Shown one piece after another: positions 45,601 through 57,530 of a DNA stretch of 64,000 nucleotides (the first letter of the stretch is position 1; every line of letters begins with the position of its first letter). The notes beneath the pieces were generated by a model. That model ran no database searches. It had not been told where the DNA came from and worked only from the letters and a program-made list of their open reading frames with translations. The stretch comes from Raffaelea ambrosiae. Lineage: Eukaryota; Ascomycota; Sordariomycetes; Ophiostomatales; Ophiostomataceae. The stretch covers positions 3,054,857 to 3,118,856 of the forward strand of contig PCDI01000001.1 of assembly GCA_002778195.1 (NCBI GenBank), given 5' to 3'. A program made the translations under genes and the position numbers.

Positions 45601-47627
45601 TACTCAATCAAGTCCTCTGTCGTCAGCTCTGGCTGAACGTGGTCGGGCCGACCAGTCGACCGCCACTGTGACGAGGATCGTCTGTTGGTCTGGGGCGATG
45701 TTGGCGAGTAGACAGGTAAAGAGTCGACGGATGGCCGGCTCGGTTCAGGTATGACAAGAGTCGGCAGGGGCGGCGCCATGGCATTGGAAGGTCTCCCTGC
45801 GTCGGGAACGACCACCTGGGACACTTGGGAGTCTGCTGCTGCCGGGGCGAACATGGGGGGGGCCTCTTGAATATCCTCTCGTCCAGCAGCGCCATCTTGC
45901 TCCTTTTTGATGTCTGCCTCGTGCAGCCACGACGTGCCGGCGACGCTCATCTTGCGAAACTTCATGACATTCTCCGTCAGGGTGCCAGTCTTATCCGAGA
46001 AGACGTAGCCGATCTGCCCCAGGTTTTCGAGAATCGTGTTTGTGTTGCAGCGAGCCGGCGTATCGGAGCGCTCGTCATACATGGCAACGTCGGAATTGAG
46101 CAGGAGCATCTGGCCGATCTTGACAATTTCCAAGCTGACGTACAGGGCGAGGGGGATGACATTGTTGAACTGGATAATGAAGCCGAGAATGATCTCCTGA
46201 GCAGGCACATCGGCGTTGTCGAGGTACCACGAGCTGTTTTCAGTTCCACCGTGCCATATGCTGTAGCCAATGGAGCAGCCCGCGGACAGCAGAATGACAT
46301 AGGCTGCCAAGACCAGCACGATGCTGTTGGAAACGCGCTCCAGGGCAGGCTTCTTAGCGCTTGGATGGCGATTGGCGTTCATGCGGCTCTTGCACTCCTC
46401 GCCGGTGTTGATGACGAGGCCGATGGTGCATTGGGTATTGCGCATGGTGCTGCCGCGGTATATGACCTCGGCCGAGCTGAGGGGGAGCGTCTCGTCTCCA
46501 ACGGTCATGCGTCCCTCGAATCGGTACAGGTCGGGGTTCGGGTCTTCGACGACAAAGTGGGCGGAACAAGAAACGAGGCCATCGATATCGGCACAGCGGC
46601 CGACGAGAGGCGCAGGCACCTGCCGGCTCTTGAGGTTGGTCTCGCCGTCGAGGGCCATGGTTTCCACATAGGCTAGGCCGCCCTCGCCATTGGCGTACAG
46701 AAGCACCAGGTCGGCCGGCACATCCTCGTCGCGTGACAGCTTCACAATGTCTCCCACGTGGAGGTTGCGCCACTGCGCCCGCTTCCAGCAGAACCCCTGG
46801 CTTCCTTCTTCGTCCACCACGGCCTCCTCTGGTTCCTTCCCCTTCTCGCGATTGCCAGCGCGCTCTTTACCGCAGAGCCGGGCTACATGTCCATACAAGA
46901 ACTGAAACAGCAGGAGAAGCCAGGACCTGATTCTCTCGCTCCAAGACAGTCCGACAAAAAAAGCATTTTCACCTTCGCGGCGCAGAACGGTTACGCCACA
47001 GGCGTTCTCGACATTGTCCAGGCGATGGCGCTTGTAATCGTCATAGCCCTCTTTGACGATTGTCAAGAGAACAAAGAACAGCAGTGGGAGGATGGTGGTG
47101 TAGTTGCCCGTGGTGCTAATGCCCGGGATCATCTGAGGGATGCCGACACAAAGGAAGTAGAAGTTGCCCAATCGGGTGAACTGGAAGAACAGTTGCTTGG
47201 GGATGAAGTCGATCACAGTATAACGGGACGTTCGGATCGCGTTGAAGAGGTAGCCATTGCCCCGGCGCTCGTCGATCAGGTGGGGTGGGCGCGCGGAATC
47301 TTCGGCAAGGTTCAGAGGAATATGGCGGCCGTCCTTGGAGGCCGGCAGGACGGTGCGTCGCAGGAGGATGTCGAAAACAAGGCGACGATACCAATGGCGC
47401 GCGACATCGGCAGCTTTTCCCGGCGTGCTGCGTTTCTGGGCAGTCTGCCGCTGTTGCTGCTGCTGCTGGGCTTGCTGGTCGGTCCGCTGTTGGCTTTGGC
47501 GCCGGTCTAGCTGCAGGCCGCCTTGGTGGACACCAGAATGCTTCTCGTCGTGTCCTGGGCCCGTGGGCGAGCCAGCGTCATCTTCGCGGATCGCATCTCC
47601 GTCAAGTCCACCTCGGGGACGGGACAT
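42688..47627 (-). CDS. P4-type ATPase, phospholipid flippase (Dnf3-like)
   Basis: Two exons, 47627-43318 and 43258-42688 (60-bp gtaagt...cacag intron), encode 1626 aa. Motifs in order: the N-terminal flippase segment TVIDFIPKQLFFQFTRLGNF, DGETNLKSRQ (about 327, the P4 actuator motif), the P4 membrane motif PLALYVSLEIVKIGQ, phosphorylation site SDKTGTLTENV (Asp about 546), KGADSVI in the nucleotide domain, LTGDKRETA and GDGANDLAM (about 1245). A block of C-terminal membrane helices and an acidic tail rich in Asp/Tyr follow. P4-ATPases with a Cdc50-type partner move aminophospholipids from the outer to the inner leaflet at the trans-Golgi or plasma membrane. Length, the Ser/Pro-rich inserts after the P-site (about 575-660) and overall similarity favour the Dnf3 branch over Dnf1/2, Drs2 or Neo1. 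The branch call is moderate; the family call is firm. Confidence 0.92.
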
Positions 47628-49508
47628 CTCAGCGGTTGTGTTGTTGGGTGGTCATCTGTGCAACGAACGACTGTCCACGCGCAAGGGACGAGAGACGAAA
47701 TGAGAAGCGATGAAAAAAAACAAGGAAACAGAGAACAGATCAAAGAACAAAAGCGAATGACAAAACGAGAGACTGAAAACGGAAACAGCGAGGTATCCAA
47801 CCACGTCTGTAAACCAAAGAAAAAAAGAACAAAAAAAAACCCGGGAGAAAGCAAGCGTCGTCGCGAGACGTGAAACGAAAGACAAATGTTGTTGTTGAAG
47901 GCTCGAACAAGCAAATGCGAGCCTTGGTAAGTTGTTGTGGTCGAATGCTTCGATTCTTAGCGGTCGGGGGTTCGGCCGCGCGTCAGGCCGTGCCGGAGAG
48001 CGCTGGGGGCCCGACTAACAAGGACTTTTTTTATATTTGCTGCTATGTTGGGGCCAGCCAAGAAAAAAAAAATCAACAGAGGGCGCGAATGCACACAGCC
48101 GGGCAAAAATGCAAAGCCTCCAAAAACGAGTGGGGGGAGGCACGCAGGGCGACAGTGGTTTTGAAGGCAGACAACAGATGGAAAGTTGTTGAAGTTGAAG
48201 AAGAGAGCGAGTGTGTGTGTGTGTGTGTGTTCGTGGAAAGAGTTTGCGACACAAAAGACGAGGACAAAAGACGAGGAGGTGGTTCGAGAACAATCAACGA
48301 CGGAAGAAGAAAGCAGGCCCAGAAAAACGGAGACCTTCTGGGAAGGCGAAGCAGGGACCAAGCTCCCTGGCGGGAAAAAGCAAATGGTACTTCACCTCTG
48401 TGTGTGTCGAGCCGTGTGTGTGTGGAAGTGCCAGCAGACAACGAGTGGAGCTGGAAAGTTCGAGTACGATTACGCAGCCAAATACGACACCACAGCAGGG
48501 AAAACAAGACTCGTCGGCGCAAACCAGCGCTTTTAGTGCTGCTCAATACGGAAGCCCCGGTGGAGTGGACGCTGGTTGGCCACCTGGGGGCAAAGGGTGT
48601 GTGGGTGGCCACACGGGCACGCATATCCCTGCAAGCGTGAGAATGACCAAGGTTGATGCTAATGGTAGATAACAGCAGAGAGTGTGTCTGCCAAGACCTT
48701 TTACATTGGGTCCCTGCCAATTGGCGGGCGCTGGGAGGAATTGGTCTGGGCCAGAAGCACGGAGGGCCAATCTTAACTAGTCAATACGCGGAGTATGGAA
48801 TGACTGGCAGGGAGGGGAAGAAATGAATGATCCTGGGCCATTCCGCGCTTCGATTTGGGAAGATCCGGCCGTGCGACTTACACGCAACTCTTTTGAAAAG
48901 GCCATGCGAAAAGTGGGCACGGCGACTTGGGGCCTCTCAGAGCCTCCAACGCCCCACACGCCTTCAAGCCTGTCTTGCATGAACACGGGTGCGTCAACTG
49001 AATTGCATAGTACGACTGGGGTCTTCTTTGCATATCCAGTGCATGCACTGCACGAGCAATCTGCGGGCGGGACAAGCAACGTGAAACGCAGCCGACCACG
49101 TGGGCCGTCAGGCTCGCTGCAGGCAGGGACTACCGCTTTTCAGGGCACCAGAGACTGGCAACAGAGGACACCTGCAAGATGATCGAAGCCCAGTCTAGAT
49201 CTACGCAATGCAACCATGCTGACTTATAATATGGACATTCCTCGCATGGACTGTCGTCGGTAGCTTATTCTGCTGAGCAGGCTGTGTATAGAATTTTTTG
49301 GCATTTCGTTGTGGCTGTCCTCCCATCTTGCTATGCTGCTACTATCCTGCTGGTTCTGGCAAAACATGCTATCCTAATGAGCCAAGGCGGCTTCATGCTA
49401 AACAGTACACGGGCAGCCCTGTAGGGACACGTACAACTACAACAGAAAACAGAAAACAGAAAACAAGAGCGCGATGGGTATCGATTGTGTGCACCCTGTT
49501 CACAAAGA
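47628..49508. other. 1.9-kb region upstream of the flippase gene
   Basis: An A-rich leader (47700-47880) precedes the flippase start on its strand, followed by a GT microsatellite (48211-48230). No supported gene; open frames are low-complexity readings. Confidence 0.6.
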
Positions 49509-52193
49509 TCACTCGTCGTCGTACGGCTCTTCGTCGTCGTCCTCGACGGGGTCGTCCTCGGCAAACGGATCAATCTCCTGCTCTTCTTCCTCTTCGTCAT
49601 AGACGGGCCCGCCTCCGTCTTCGTCTTCTTCTTCGACTTCTTCGACTTCCGCATCGCCCAGCACACTGCCCGCCGAGCTGCCGGCCCGGCTGTACGTGTA
49701 CTCGCTCAACACAGACGCCGACTCGGCCCGGCTGCTGCGCGCGGCCGTCGCCGATCCCGACGACCCGGCGCCGGTGCCTGGCCGGTCCAGCATCCGCCGC
49801 ATGGCGTCGTAGTTGATCCGCTTCGAAAACCCGCGGCGCTCCATCGCCTCCACGGCCGCCTCGCCGGGCGTCGACGCCGGGCCGCTCTGGCCCTCGCCGA
49901 TCCGCGGCTTGCGGTGCCGCCGCCGGGTCTGCTTCTTGCCGCCGTGCGCGGCGGCAATCTTGGCCCGGAACTCCTTTTCTTGCCGCATCCGCAGGTACGC
50001 CCGGTTCTCGTTCATCCAGATCTTCTCCTTGGCCGCCGCCTCCTCCTCGGACAGCAGGCAGAACTGCACCTCGAGGTCGTCCTTGAACTCGTCCTCCCCG
50101 ATCTCGGGGCTTTCCGAGACGCCGCCGCCCGTGGTGGTGGCGGGAGCAGCGCCAGGCACGCTACCATCGGCGGAGGCCGTCCCTTCTGTTCCGGCTGCTG
50201 CTGCTGCTGCTGCTGTGGTCGTGGCAGTCGCGGCTCCAGACGATGACGACCCATTGCCCATCATAATCAGTTGTGCGCGCTGTTCGGCATTCGCAAATGC
50301 ACGCGCATGCTCGAGACAGCCGGGCGAGTTGATGGCTTCGGTCATTTCCAGCTCGAGGTTCTCTTCGTCGGCGCGCCACTCGTCGTCCACGTAGTCGGGC
50401 TCCTGCAGGTCGCCGCCATTGTTTCTTCGGTTGCTGTTGTTGGCGGGCAGGGTGCGGCAGGACGAGCCGTCGGGGCCGCGGCGGCGCTTGGCCGGTGGTC
50501 CGGCCGGGACAGCGTCCACGGAAGGCGAGCCAGATGATGCTCCTGTTCTTGCTGCTGCTGCTGCTGCTGCTGCCGCTACTACTTCGGGGCCTGTGCCCGT
50601 AGGGGAGGCTTCGCCGCCACCGAATTCTGCCGCCAGAGCATCGAGCTGGTCGTCCCCCTCTGCTCCTCCCAGGCCCTGCTCGATGATGCTCTGGTCGTCG
50701 GGGGCGGGGCGCGCCGTTCCGGTCGGCGTGGCGGCCGACGACTGGTCCTTCCGCTGTGAGGGGACAGCCGGCACGACAAAGCCATCGGCATCCACGGTGC
50801 GCGGCTGTGGTTGCCGCTCGGCATGGGCGGGTGCCGGGGCCGGCGGTGCCAGCGCGGCCGGCGTGCCCGCGACGGCGTTGTTGTCGCTGCCTGCGCTGCC
50901 TGTGCTGCCCGTGTTGCTGCCCGTGTTGCTGGCCGCAGAACTGCCGCCGCGCTTCCGCTTGAGGGCCCGCTTGCGCTCCTGCAGCTTGGCCTGGTACTCG
51001 GCGGACTTTTTGTAGATGGAGGGCGGGTCGAACTCCTCGGAGAGGAAGTCCTGGGCGAGAAACTCTTCGACGGTCATCTTGGCGGACGGCAGCTCCTTGA
51101 ACTCGTCGAGCCGCAGCTGCAGCGTGGCCATGGTGACCTTGGCGATGTAGACGACCTCGCGGACGGTGCGGCGGAAGTTGTACATGCGGGCGGCCATGAT
51201 GAGGCAGGCGCCGCAGATGCCGGCGGGGCGGCGGCCCATGACGATCCAGTCGCGGTCCATGCGCTGGACGAGCCGGACGGCCGTCTCGGCCACCTTGTTG
51301 GTCATGGTGTCGAACTCGAGCTTGGAGGCGAAGCGGAAGATGAGGTCCTCGACGTAGATGGGCTGGACGTCGCGGGCGGCGACCTCGATGGTCTGCAGCA
51401 GTTTCTTGAACGTGCGTCCGAGAAAGAACACCTCCTCCTTGACCAGGTCCGCCAGGTCGATCAGCATGATCTTGCACGGGTTCGCCTCGGTCGACTTGCG
51501 GCAGGCCGCGTACAGACAGACGGCGACGACGTTCTGGATCTTGCGGCCCTGCACAAAGTTGGCGCCCGAGGCCAGCTTGTAGTACTGGAAGCCGACGGTG
51601 ACGGTGTGCTCGGGGATGTGCAGCTGGTGCGCGTAGCCCGTCATCAGCAGCCGCGCCTCCCGCAGCGTGCGCTCGCGCGCCTCGGCCGACCCGTTGCCGG
51701 CCACGCGCCGGTGGCCGATGCCCGCCATCGGCCGGATCCCGCCCTGGTCGTGGCTCAGGAAGCTGCCCTGCACCACCGCCGCGCCCTGCGCGTTCTCGCC
51801 AAACGACACCTCGGCCACAATGTTGCTGTCGTCCGCCACGCGGCCACACGTCCGGCACGTCCCGTCCACGACGTTCGGGTTCTTGCACGCCTTGTTGGGG
51901 CACTGCAGCCGGGACGACGCCGCCGCGCCGCCGGCCCGCGGCGGTCCGCCGGAGGCCGATGCCGGTGTGGTGCTTGTCGGCGGCGGTGGCGGTGGCGGCG
52001 AGCCGGCTTCGCTGGGTGGGCCGCGGCCGCCGCCGTTGTTGTCGCGGCTGGCCGCCGCCTGGGCGGCCATCTGCCTGCGGCGCCATTCGCGGTCCTGGAT
52101 GGCCTTGATGGGGTTGACTCTCTGGGCGCCGCGCGGGCGGATCTGGTGGCCGCCCGACGCGAACTTTTTCGGGAGCGTCGTGAGGGAGGACAT
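49509..52193 (-). CDS. BRF1: BRF1, TFIIIB subunit (Pol III transcription factor)
   Basis: An uninterrupted 894-codon frame runs from the ATG at 52193 to the TGA at 49509. The N terminus is Gly/Pro-rich. The zinc ribbon (about residues 93-115) has a CX4C knuckle (CPNKAC) and a CX2C knuckle (CRTC). Two cyclin-like TFIIB repeats follow at about 155-340 (EARLLMTGYAHQLHIPEH, AVCLYAACRKST, GICGACLIMAARMYNFRR). After a long disordered segment with poly-Ala and poly-Ser runs comes the Brf1-specific TBP/Bdp1-binding homology block at about 694-745 (DEFKDDLEVQFCLLSEEEA, MNENRAYLRMRQEKEFRAK), then KRINYDAMRRML and a very acidic C terminus. Brf1 links TBP to RNA polymerase III at tRNA and 5S genes. The protein is longer than yeast Brf1 because of the linkers. 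No intron is needed. Confidence 0.93.
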   Translation of the reverse strand: MSSLTTLPKKFASGGHQIRPRGAQRVNPIKAIQDREWRRRQMAAQAAASRDNNGGGRGPPSEAGSPPPPPPPTSTTPASASGGPPRAGGAAASSRLQCPNKACKNPNVVDGTCRTCGRVADDSNIVAEVSFGENAQGAAVVQGSFLSHDQGGIRPMAGIGHRRVAGNGSAEARERTLREARLLMTGYAHQLHIPEHTVTVGFQYYKLASGANFVQGRKIQNVVAVCLYAACRKSTEANPCKIMLIDLADLVKEEVFFLGRTFKKLLQTIEVAARDVQPIYVEDLIFRFASKLEFDTMTNKVAETAVRLVQRMDRDWIVMGRRPAGICGACLIMAARMYNFRRTVREVVYIAKVTMATLQLRLDEFKELPSAKMTVEEFLAQDFLSEEFDPPSIYKKSAEYQAKLQERKRALKRKRGGSSAASNTGSNTGSTGSAGSDNNAVAGTPAALAPPAPAPAHAERQPQPRTVDADGFVVPAVPSQRKDQSSAATPTGTARPAPDDQSIIEQGLGGAEGDDQLDALAAEFGGGEASPTGTGPEVVAAAAAAAAARTGASSGSPSVDAVPAGPPAKRRRGPDGSSCRTLPANNSNRRNNGGDLQEPDYVDDEWRADEENLELEMTEAINSPGCLEHARAFANAEQRAQLIMMGNGSSSSGAATATTTAAAAAAAGTEGTASADGSVPGAAPATTTGGGVSESPEIGEDEFKDDLEVQFCLLSEEEAAAKEKIWMNENRAYLRMRQEKEFRAKIAAAHGGKKQTRRRHRKPRIGEGQSGPASTPGEAAVEAMERRGFSKRINYDAMRRMLDRPGTGAGSSGSATAARSSRAESASVLSEYTYSRAGSSAGSVLGDAEVEEVEEEDEDGGGPVYDEEEEEQEIDPFAEDDPVEDDDEEPYDDE

Positions 52194-55100
52194 GTCGAAG
52201 TCGTTTGTCGGCTCGGGGTTGTGGTCTCGTATTAGGTTTACACTTGGGCGAAGAACAAGAAAAGAAAAAGAAAAAAAAATTCAAGGACAGACGGCCTCCA
52301 TCGTCGTAAGAGGACTTTGGTTCCCCCCCCCCCAAGAATGTCTCTTTTTTTTTGGATTGCGTAGTTGTCGTTCAGATGTTGCTTCGCGTCTCGTGTAAGT
52401 CGGAATCGCGATTAGCTGTTTTGGTGGTGGTGGTGGATAAGAAAAAAAGAGGGAAAGATTTCCCAAGAGGAAGAGATATACACGACCGAACCAAATGGTC
52501 ACAGAATTTTCTCGTTTGCATTGGTGGGGGACGAGCGCACCAAATCGCGGGTCTCTCCCCCTCCCAAATGTGGGCGAGTGGTCCAGTGGGTGTGGCGGCG
52601 GGCACAAAAAAAATGGGCGGAGAAGTGACTCAGAACACGTGATGTGGCTGGGTCACGCCCGGGCATCCGTGTTCGAATGGAGGGGGAAGCAATTGAATTT
52701 ATTGCATTAGGCTGGTTTTTTTTTTGGTCGCCCTTGGATCTCCGTTAGAGACCACCAGCATCAACGTCAACAAATATTGAGGTGGCCGAATCTCTTATAT
52801 TGCGATATAAAACACGTCTGTGTCTGTCTAAAATACAAAAAAAAAGAGAGAGGAAAAGAATAAGAATAAGATTAATTGGAAACCCGATAGGCCAAAGCTG
52901 ATCGGACCATATGATTCCAATGCAAGGGTAAGAAACAACCAAGCTCGAACCCATGTGATTTGTTGTGTAGAGTCAACGGTTCTCTGTCGGGAGTGTGGTC
53001 ACCCAGCACAGAAACACACGTCATAAATCGACCACCTCGTTTTGTTGATGTGTTTTATAAACAGTTTGGTATTTTCTTTTATTTTCTGGGGCTTTTTTGG
53101 GCCTTTTTTTTTGTTCTTTTCTATCTGACAAAGGAAAAATAATGGGAGTGTATTATCATTTGGTTTGTTTTTGTGTGTGTCTCTCCAGTAACTGCAGTCA
53201 AGCAGACCAGGGAGCGCACACAAAAAGACTTTCGTGTGGTTCGTGTCTCGTAAAAAAGCGTCTTGGCTGGGGGGGTAGAGGCGGGTTGTTGTGTTTTCCA
53301 ATCTGAGGTGGGCTTGTGGGATTTGTCTTTTTTTTTTCAGGAGATTGGGTTTTTTCTTTTCGTTGATGGAACAAGTGACAACAAAACGGGAAGCAGGCAA
53401 CGCCGAAAGGTGCGACAAAGTGGGCCAAAAGACGGACAAAAAGAAGAAGGTCAGACAACGGGGGGTTGTGACAAATTGTGTTGCTTCCCTTTCTTCTTTT
53501 TCCGTCTTTTGTTTTTTGTCTGTTTGCAAAAGGGGAAAATGCGTGGTTTTTTTTGGATTTTTTTGGGAGGGTTTTTCTTTGGATGAAGGGTGGGTATATT
53601 GTTTTTTTTTTGTTTCTGCTTGGCTGTGAGGAACAGGGAAAAAAAAACAATCTAGGTGATGATGTTTTTGTCTTTCAGTTTAGAAGGGCGTCAAGCTGAT
53701 TCTTCCAGAAACCCTTCAGCCTTTCTGTTCTCCTGTTTTGAGATCAACCCTTGGGGGGTTGTTCTCCTATTTCCTTGCCACCTCTTCTTTGAAATATCCT
53801 GTTCCTTTCTCATAGTTCCAGTTTTTTTTTCACCTTCCTCATGGATAAAAGTCCAAATGAAAACTAAGCCAGCCATCAAGACCTGCAAGCTCAAGGGGAC
53901 AAACCAGATCCAGCCAAGTGAGAAAAAAAAGGAGAGAGAGAAAACAGGAAGGGGGAAAAGTAGGAAAATTTCCAGGGAGAAACCCCCCGAGATCAGGGGA
54001 AATGGGGAGAACAAAAGAGAAAAAAGGGTTCCGTCCAGGGAGGCAACATGGTAGGTTCTTTTTGTCGTTTTTTTGTTTTCATAGAAAAGAGAAAAAAAAA
54101 ACGAGAACTGACAACCCCGAGAGGAAGAAAAAAAATTGGGGGAAAAGAGCAAGGCAGTAAGAACGACGAGAGTTTTCCGCTTTCTGGTCATGAACAGCGA
54201 AAAAAACAAGGGGAGAGTGAGGATTCCGGTGAGGAGGGAATGATAAAAAAAAAGGCAGCGGCAAGGCAATAAAAGGGTACGATAGCACGGAACAGTCATG
54301 GAAGCTCCTCTTCCCTTTGGGGGGAGTCTCTTCCTTTTGTTCCGCAACCAAACATGTCAACGCAAATGCCGCGGGGAAAAAAAACCAAAATCAAATAAAG
54401 GAACTTTCCAAGCAGAGAAATAGTCAATCCCAACCCTCTCACCCTCGACAAAAGCACATAGACAACGAACTGTGCAAACCCCAATGAAAAGCACAAAACA
54501 GATAAAGATGAAAACCAAATGCAGAGACAAAAAGGAACAAGAGCAAGAAAACAAAGAATAGGAAGGACAAAAAAAGCAGAAAGTGTCATATCATCATCAG
54601 AATAAGCAGAAAGAACAACTCCCCAAAACATCGCGAAGACAATCGCAAGCAAATGACTCCCCAATAAAAGTAGTGTTTTTTCAATCTGATGACAAACCCT
54701 TCAGTTTTTTTCTCTCGTCCATCTTCTTCTTTTTTTTGGTGCCCCATCCCCGTGGTATTTGTCGAAATGCATTCTGGAATCTAAAATCTGGTTGAGATGT
54801 GATTTCCGGATAGGGAGTGGCGGTGTTTTGTTTTCCAGGTTTGTCGGGAGCTGCAAGCGAAGAATAAGGAAATGATTAAAACAAATGCAAGAAAATCAAA
54901 ATTGTTCCCCTTTGAAAGTGGTTTCCCCGGGAAACAAAAGCTCGATGTCGGTGCGAAAACAAGGTTGAAACCCACGGCAAAAACAAATGGGGAAACCCCA
55001 AAAACTGTTGTGAACCCGGCTTGGACCCAGAATATTAAACCCTGCTGTTGTCCAGATAAATAGCATTCCCTTTGTGTCCCCCCCGTGGTATATCCCAGCC

Positions 55101-55408
55101 CAAGACCCCAAGTTCGCTGAAAATCATAAAAACAGAAAGCATGTGAAGAAAAAAACTCCGAAAGGACCGACTGTTGAATCCAAGGCATTTCCGGCCTAAA
55201 TTGAGAATGTGTTTTTTTTTTCTTTCTGGTGAGTGAGAGTTGCATTTTTTTTTTGTCAAAGTTTCCATGTGCTGAAATTAGACATGCCTGGAAACCTGTT
55301 GTTTGAAAGGGGAAAAAAAGTATCAAATTTGTCGTGGAGAGTAGTCGTCTTGATGGGAAGAACAGGATGTATCACAATAGTTCCATCCTATTCTCAGTTG
55401 ACACCTCT
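52194..55408. other. 3.2-kb A/T-rich spacer with homopolymer runs
   Basis: The left side holds the BRF1 promoter. From about 52,700 to 55,400 base composition shifts to A/T-rich with many T and A runs and strand-asymmetric purine blocks (for example 53920-54040). No frame shows protein-like composition. I see no RNA gene or mobile element signature. Confidence 0.55.
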
Positions 55409-56545
55409 TCAGATCGTCCGTGGCGTCCGGGCATTGGACGCGTCGATGACGTCGTCGAGGTGGTTGCACAAGGCGACAAACAGGTCAAAGAACAACTTGC
55501 CGCCCTCTCCACCCTTCTCCATCTCGGCCTGCATGGTGCCGCTGCGCTTGAAGGTCTTGCGGCAGCGGATGATCAGGGCCAAGTAGTGGGCGCGCAGGCG
55601 GCTGTCCGAGTCGGGGGTGTGGGCGTAGCAGTACTGGGCGCTCCGCAGAATGGTGCCGACATCAATGCCGCTCTGCAGCCCCTGCTTGCGCAGGGCCAGG
55701 CGCTTGAGCTCCTCGAGCCCGTACCGGTCCGCCGCACAGTAGATGACGGTGTCCCGCAGCAGGTGCTGGCCCACGCTGGACAGGTACACGGTGGCCTCGA
55801 CGGCGGCAGCCACCTGCGGTGAGTGTGGTGATGATGAGCCACCTGCAGCAGGGGAGTGCTTGTGGTGGTTGTGGTGGTGGAGATCGGGAGATGCCTCGGG
55901 CGTTGGCATCATCCCCGGCCCCCGCTGCTGGTGGTGGCTCGGGTTCGCGGCGGAGTCCTCGAGCTCCCAAGAGTTGCGGTGCTTGTTGTGCAACAAGCGA
56001 GGATAGTAGTCACCCTTGTAGAGGTACTCCAGAACCGCGGAGAAAACTTCCGGCTCCTCGTCCGGCAGGATGATCCGCTTGCCATTGAGCCCGGGCGAGC
56101 CGGGCGAGCCGGGACTGGTCTTGTAGCTGGGCTGCACGCCGCGGCCGACAAACGGGCTGCGTCGGCAGAGCGCCTCGAAAAAGGGACTCTGGCACAGCAC
56201 GTCCTCGTGCGCGGCAAACAGCCGGCCCTCCCGGCCGACAGTGAGCGTCACGATGGGCGACGGCGCCACCACGGGCGGCTGCTTGGCCGGCCCGTCCGCC
56301 ATCAGCACCTCGTCGACGCCGCCACCGCCACCGTCGATGCGCTGGGAGAGCGATCGCTGCAGTCTGGACAGCTTCTGGGCCTCCCGGAACGAAGACCCAT
56401 GGGCCGCCGCTCCTCCTGCTCCTCCTGCTCCTCCTCCTGGTCCGCTGCCTCCTCCACCGTTCCGCTTCATCAGCCTCGCCGACTTGTCCACGCGGTGTTG
56501 CGGGTCCGCAGCCGGAGCACCGGGCCGGAACGCACGCTTGAACAT
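55409..56545 (-). CDS. BTB/POZ-domain protein
   Basis: A single exon encodes 378 aa from the ATG at 56545. The N terminus is Gly/Ala-rich with a basic start. A BTB fold begins near residue 97 (IVTLTVGREGRLFAAHEDVLCQSPFF in pattern) and continues through EEPEVFSAVLEYLYKGDYYP (about 170-190). A His/Ser/Pro-rich insert (about 205-250, HHHNHHKHSP) interrupts it before the final helices (VYLSSVGQHLLRDTVIYCAADRYGLEELKRLAL). BTB domains mediate dimerisation and often Cul3 ubiquitin-ligase contact, but many fungal BTB proteins have no known partner. The C-terminal part (HYLALIIRCRKTF, LFFDLFVALCNHLDDVI) is helical and unassigned. The long internal insert is unusual for the domain. Confidence 0.85.
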   Translation of the reverse strand: MFKRAFRPGAPAADPQHRVDKSARLMKRNGGGGSGPGGGAGGAGGAAAHGSSFREAQKLSRLQRSLSQRIDGGGGGVDEVLMADGPAKQPPVVAPSPIVTLTVGREGRLFAAHEDVLCQSPFFEALCRRSPFVGRGVQPSYKTSPGSPGSPGLNGKRIILPDEEPEVFSAVLEYLYKGDYYPRLLHNKHRNSWELEDSAANPSHHQQRGPGMMPTPEASPDLHHHNHHKHSPAAGGSSSPHSPQVAAAVEATVYLSSVGQHLLRDTVIYCAADRYGLEELKRLALRKQGLQSGIDVGTILRSAQYCYAHTPDSDSRLRAHYLALIIRCRKTFKRSGTMQAEMEKGGEGGKLFFDLFVALCNHLDDVIDASNARTPRTI

Positions 56546-57154
56546 GGTTGTCGGTGGAAATGAATCGAGAGTTTTAGAGCTAGATGTTCGGACAATCGAC
56601 GGTGGGAAAAGGCGTCCTTTTTTTTTTGGTTTGTTGTCGTGTATGCGATCCGGGAGTATTTGTCAAAAATAGCGAGCGAACAAGCGACAAAGGACGCAAA
56701 CAAGGATCGTGACAAAGGGGAGGGAAAAAAAAGGGAATAAAGAGCGACCAGAGAGGAGGGGAAAAGGAAAAAAAGAAAGAAAAAAAGGAGGGAATGAACG
56801 TGACGCACAACAAAGGAAAACCAAGAAATTGACAGGGGCCCGGGTAGGAAAACCTTCAAGGGGAGAGACTTGAACGAACGGCTGGAGATAATCCTATAAT
56901 ATACCTTTGCGGCCCTTTTGGATGCGTGTTGGGGGGGGGAGGGAGAAAAAAAGAGAGGAGTAGGAGGAGAGCTGAGGGGGGGGTGTATGATGTATATATA
57001 CGGCAAGCAGGCCAGCTGCACCACCACCCAAAACAGGGCGTGTGTGCTCAGCCGAATGAGGCGTCGCCGTCTGTGATCCGCCCGTGACAGCGAATCGCGA
57101 CTCTTGTATGGCCCAGAGCGTCGCTGCAACGTTGGCGTGTCTGCCTAGGCGGGG

Positions 57155-57206
57155 GTGTGGTTGAGTGGTTGAGTGGTTGAGTGGTCGAGTGGTCGAGTGG
57201 TTGGTT
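57155..57206. repeat. 9-bp tandem repeat (gagtggttg type)
   Basis: At least five near-identical 9-bp units of ggttgagtg/ggtcgagtg, ending in ggttggtttggttggt. Confidence 0.85.
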
Positions 57207-57474
57207 TGGTTGGTGAAGGGCGCGCATTGGACGAAGCGCCCATGGGTGCGCCGTCTCACGCTCCATCCCGCATCACTCCGCCAGGATCTGGATTTTTATT
57301 TAGCCCAGCCTAACGTGTGAGATTCGGCCGACCGAGACGGTTGCTGCCCGAGAAACCGCCTCTTCTCTGAAGCCTCTCTGCTGTCTCTTTCCGAGGCTTT
57401 CCATCTCGTCGACGCTGCCAATCTCGCCAATTCCATCAGAGGAAGACCGGCAAGCAAGGGTCGATCGCCCACTT

Positions 57475-57530
57475 TCTGGAAAGCCCAGTTTCTGGAAGGC
57501 CCGGTTTCTGGAACCCAATTTCTGGAGATT
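57475..57530. repeat. Degenerate tandem repeat of tttctggaa
   Basis: Four copies of a roughly 16-bp unit, each containing (g/a)tttctgga, spaced by short C/G-rich linkers. Confidence 0.8.
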
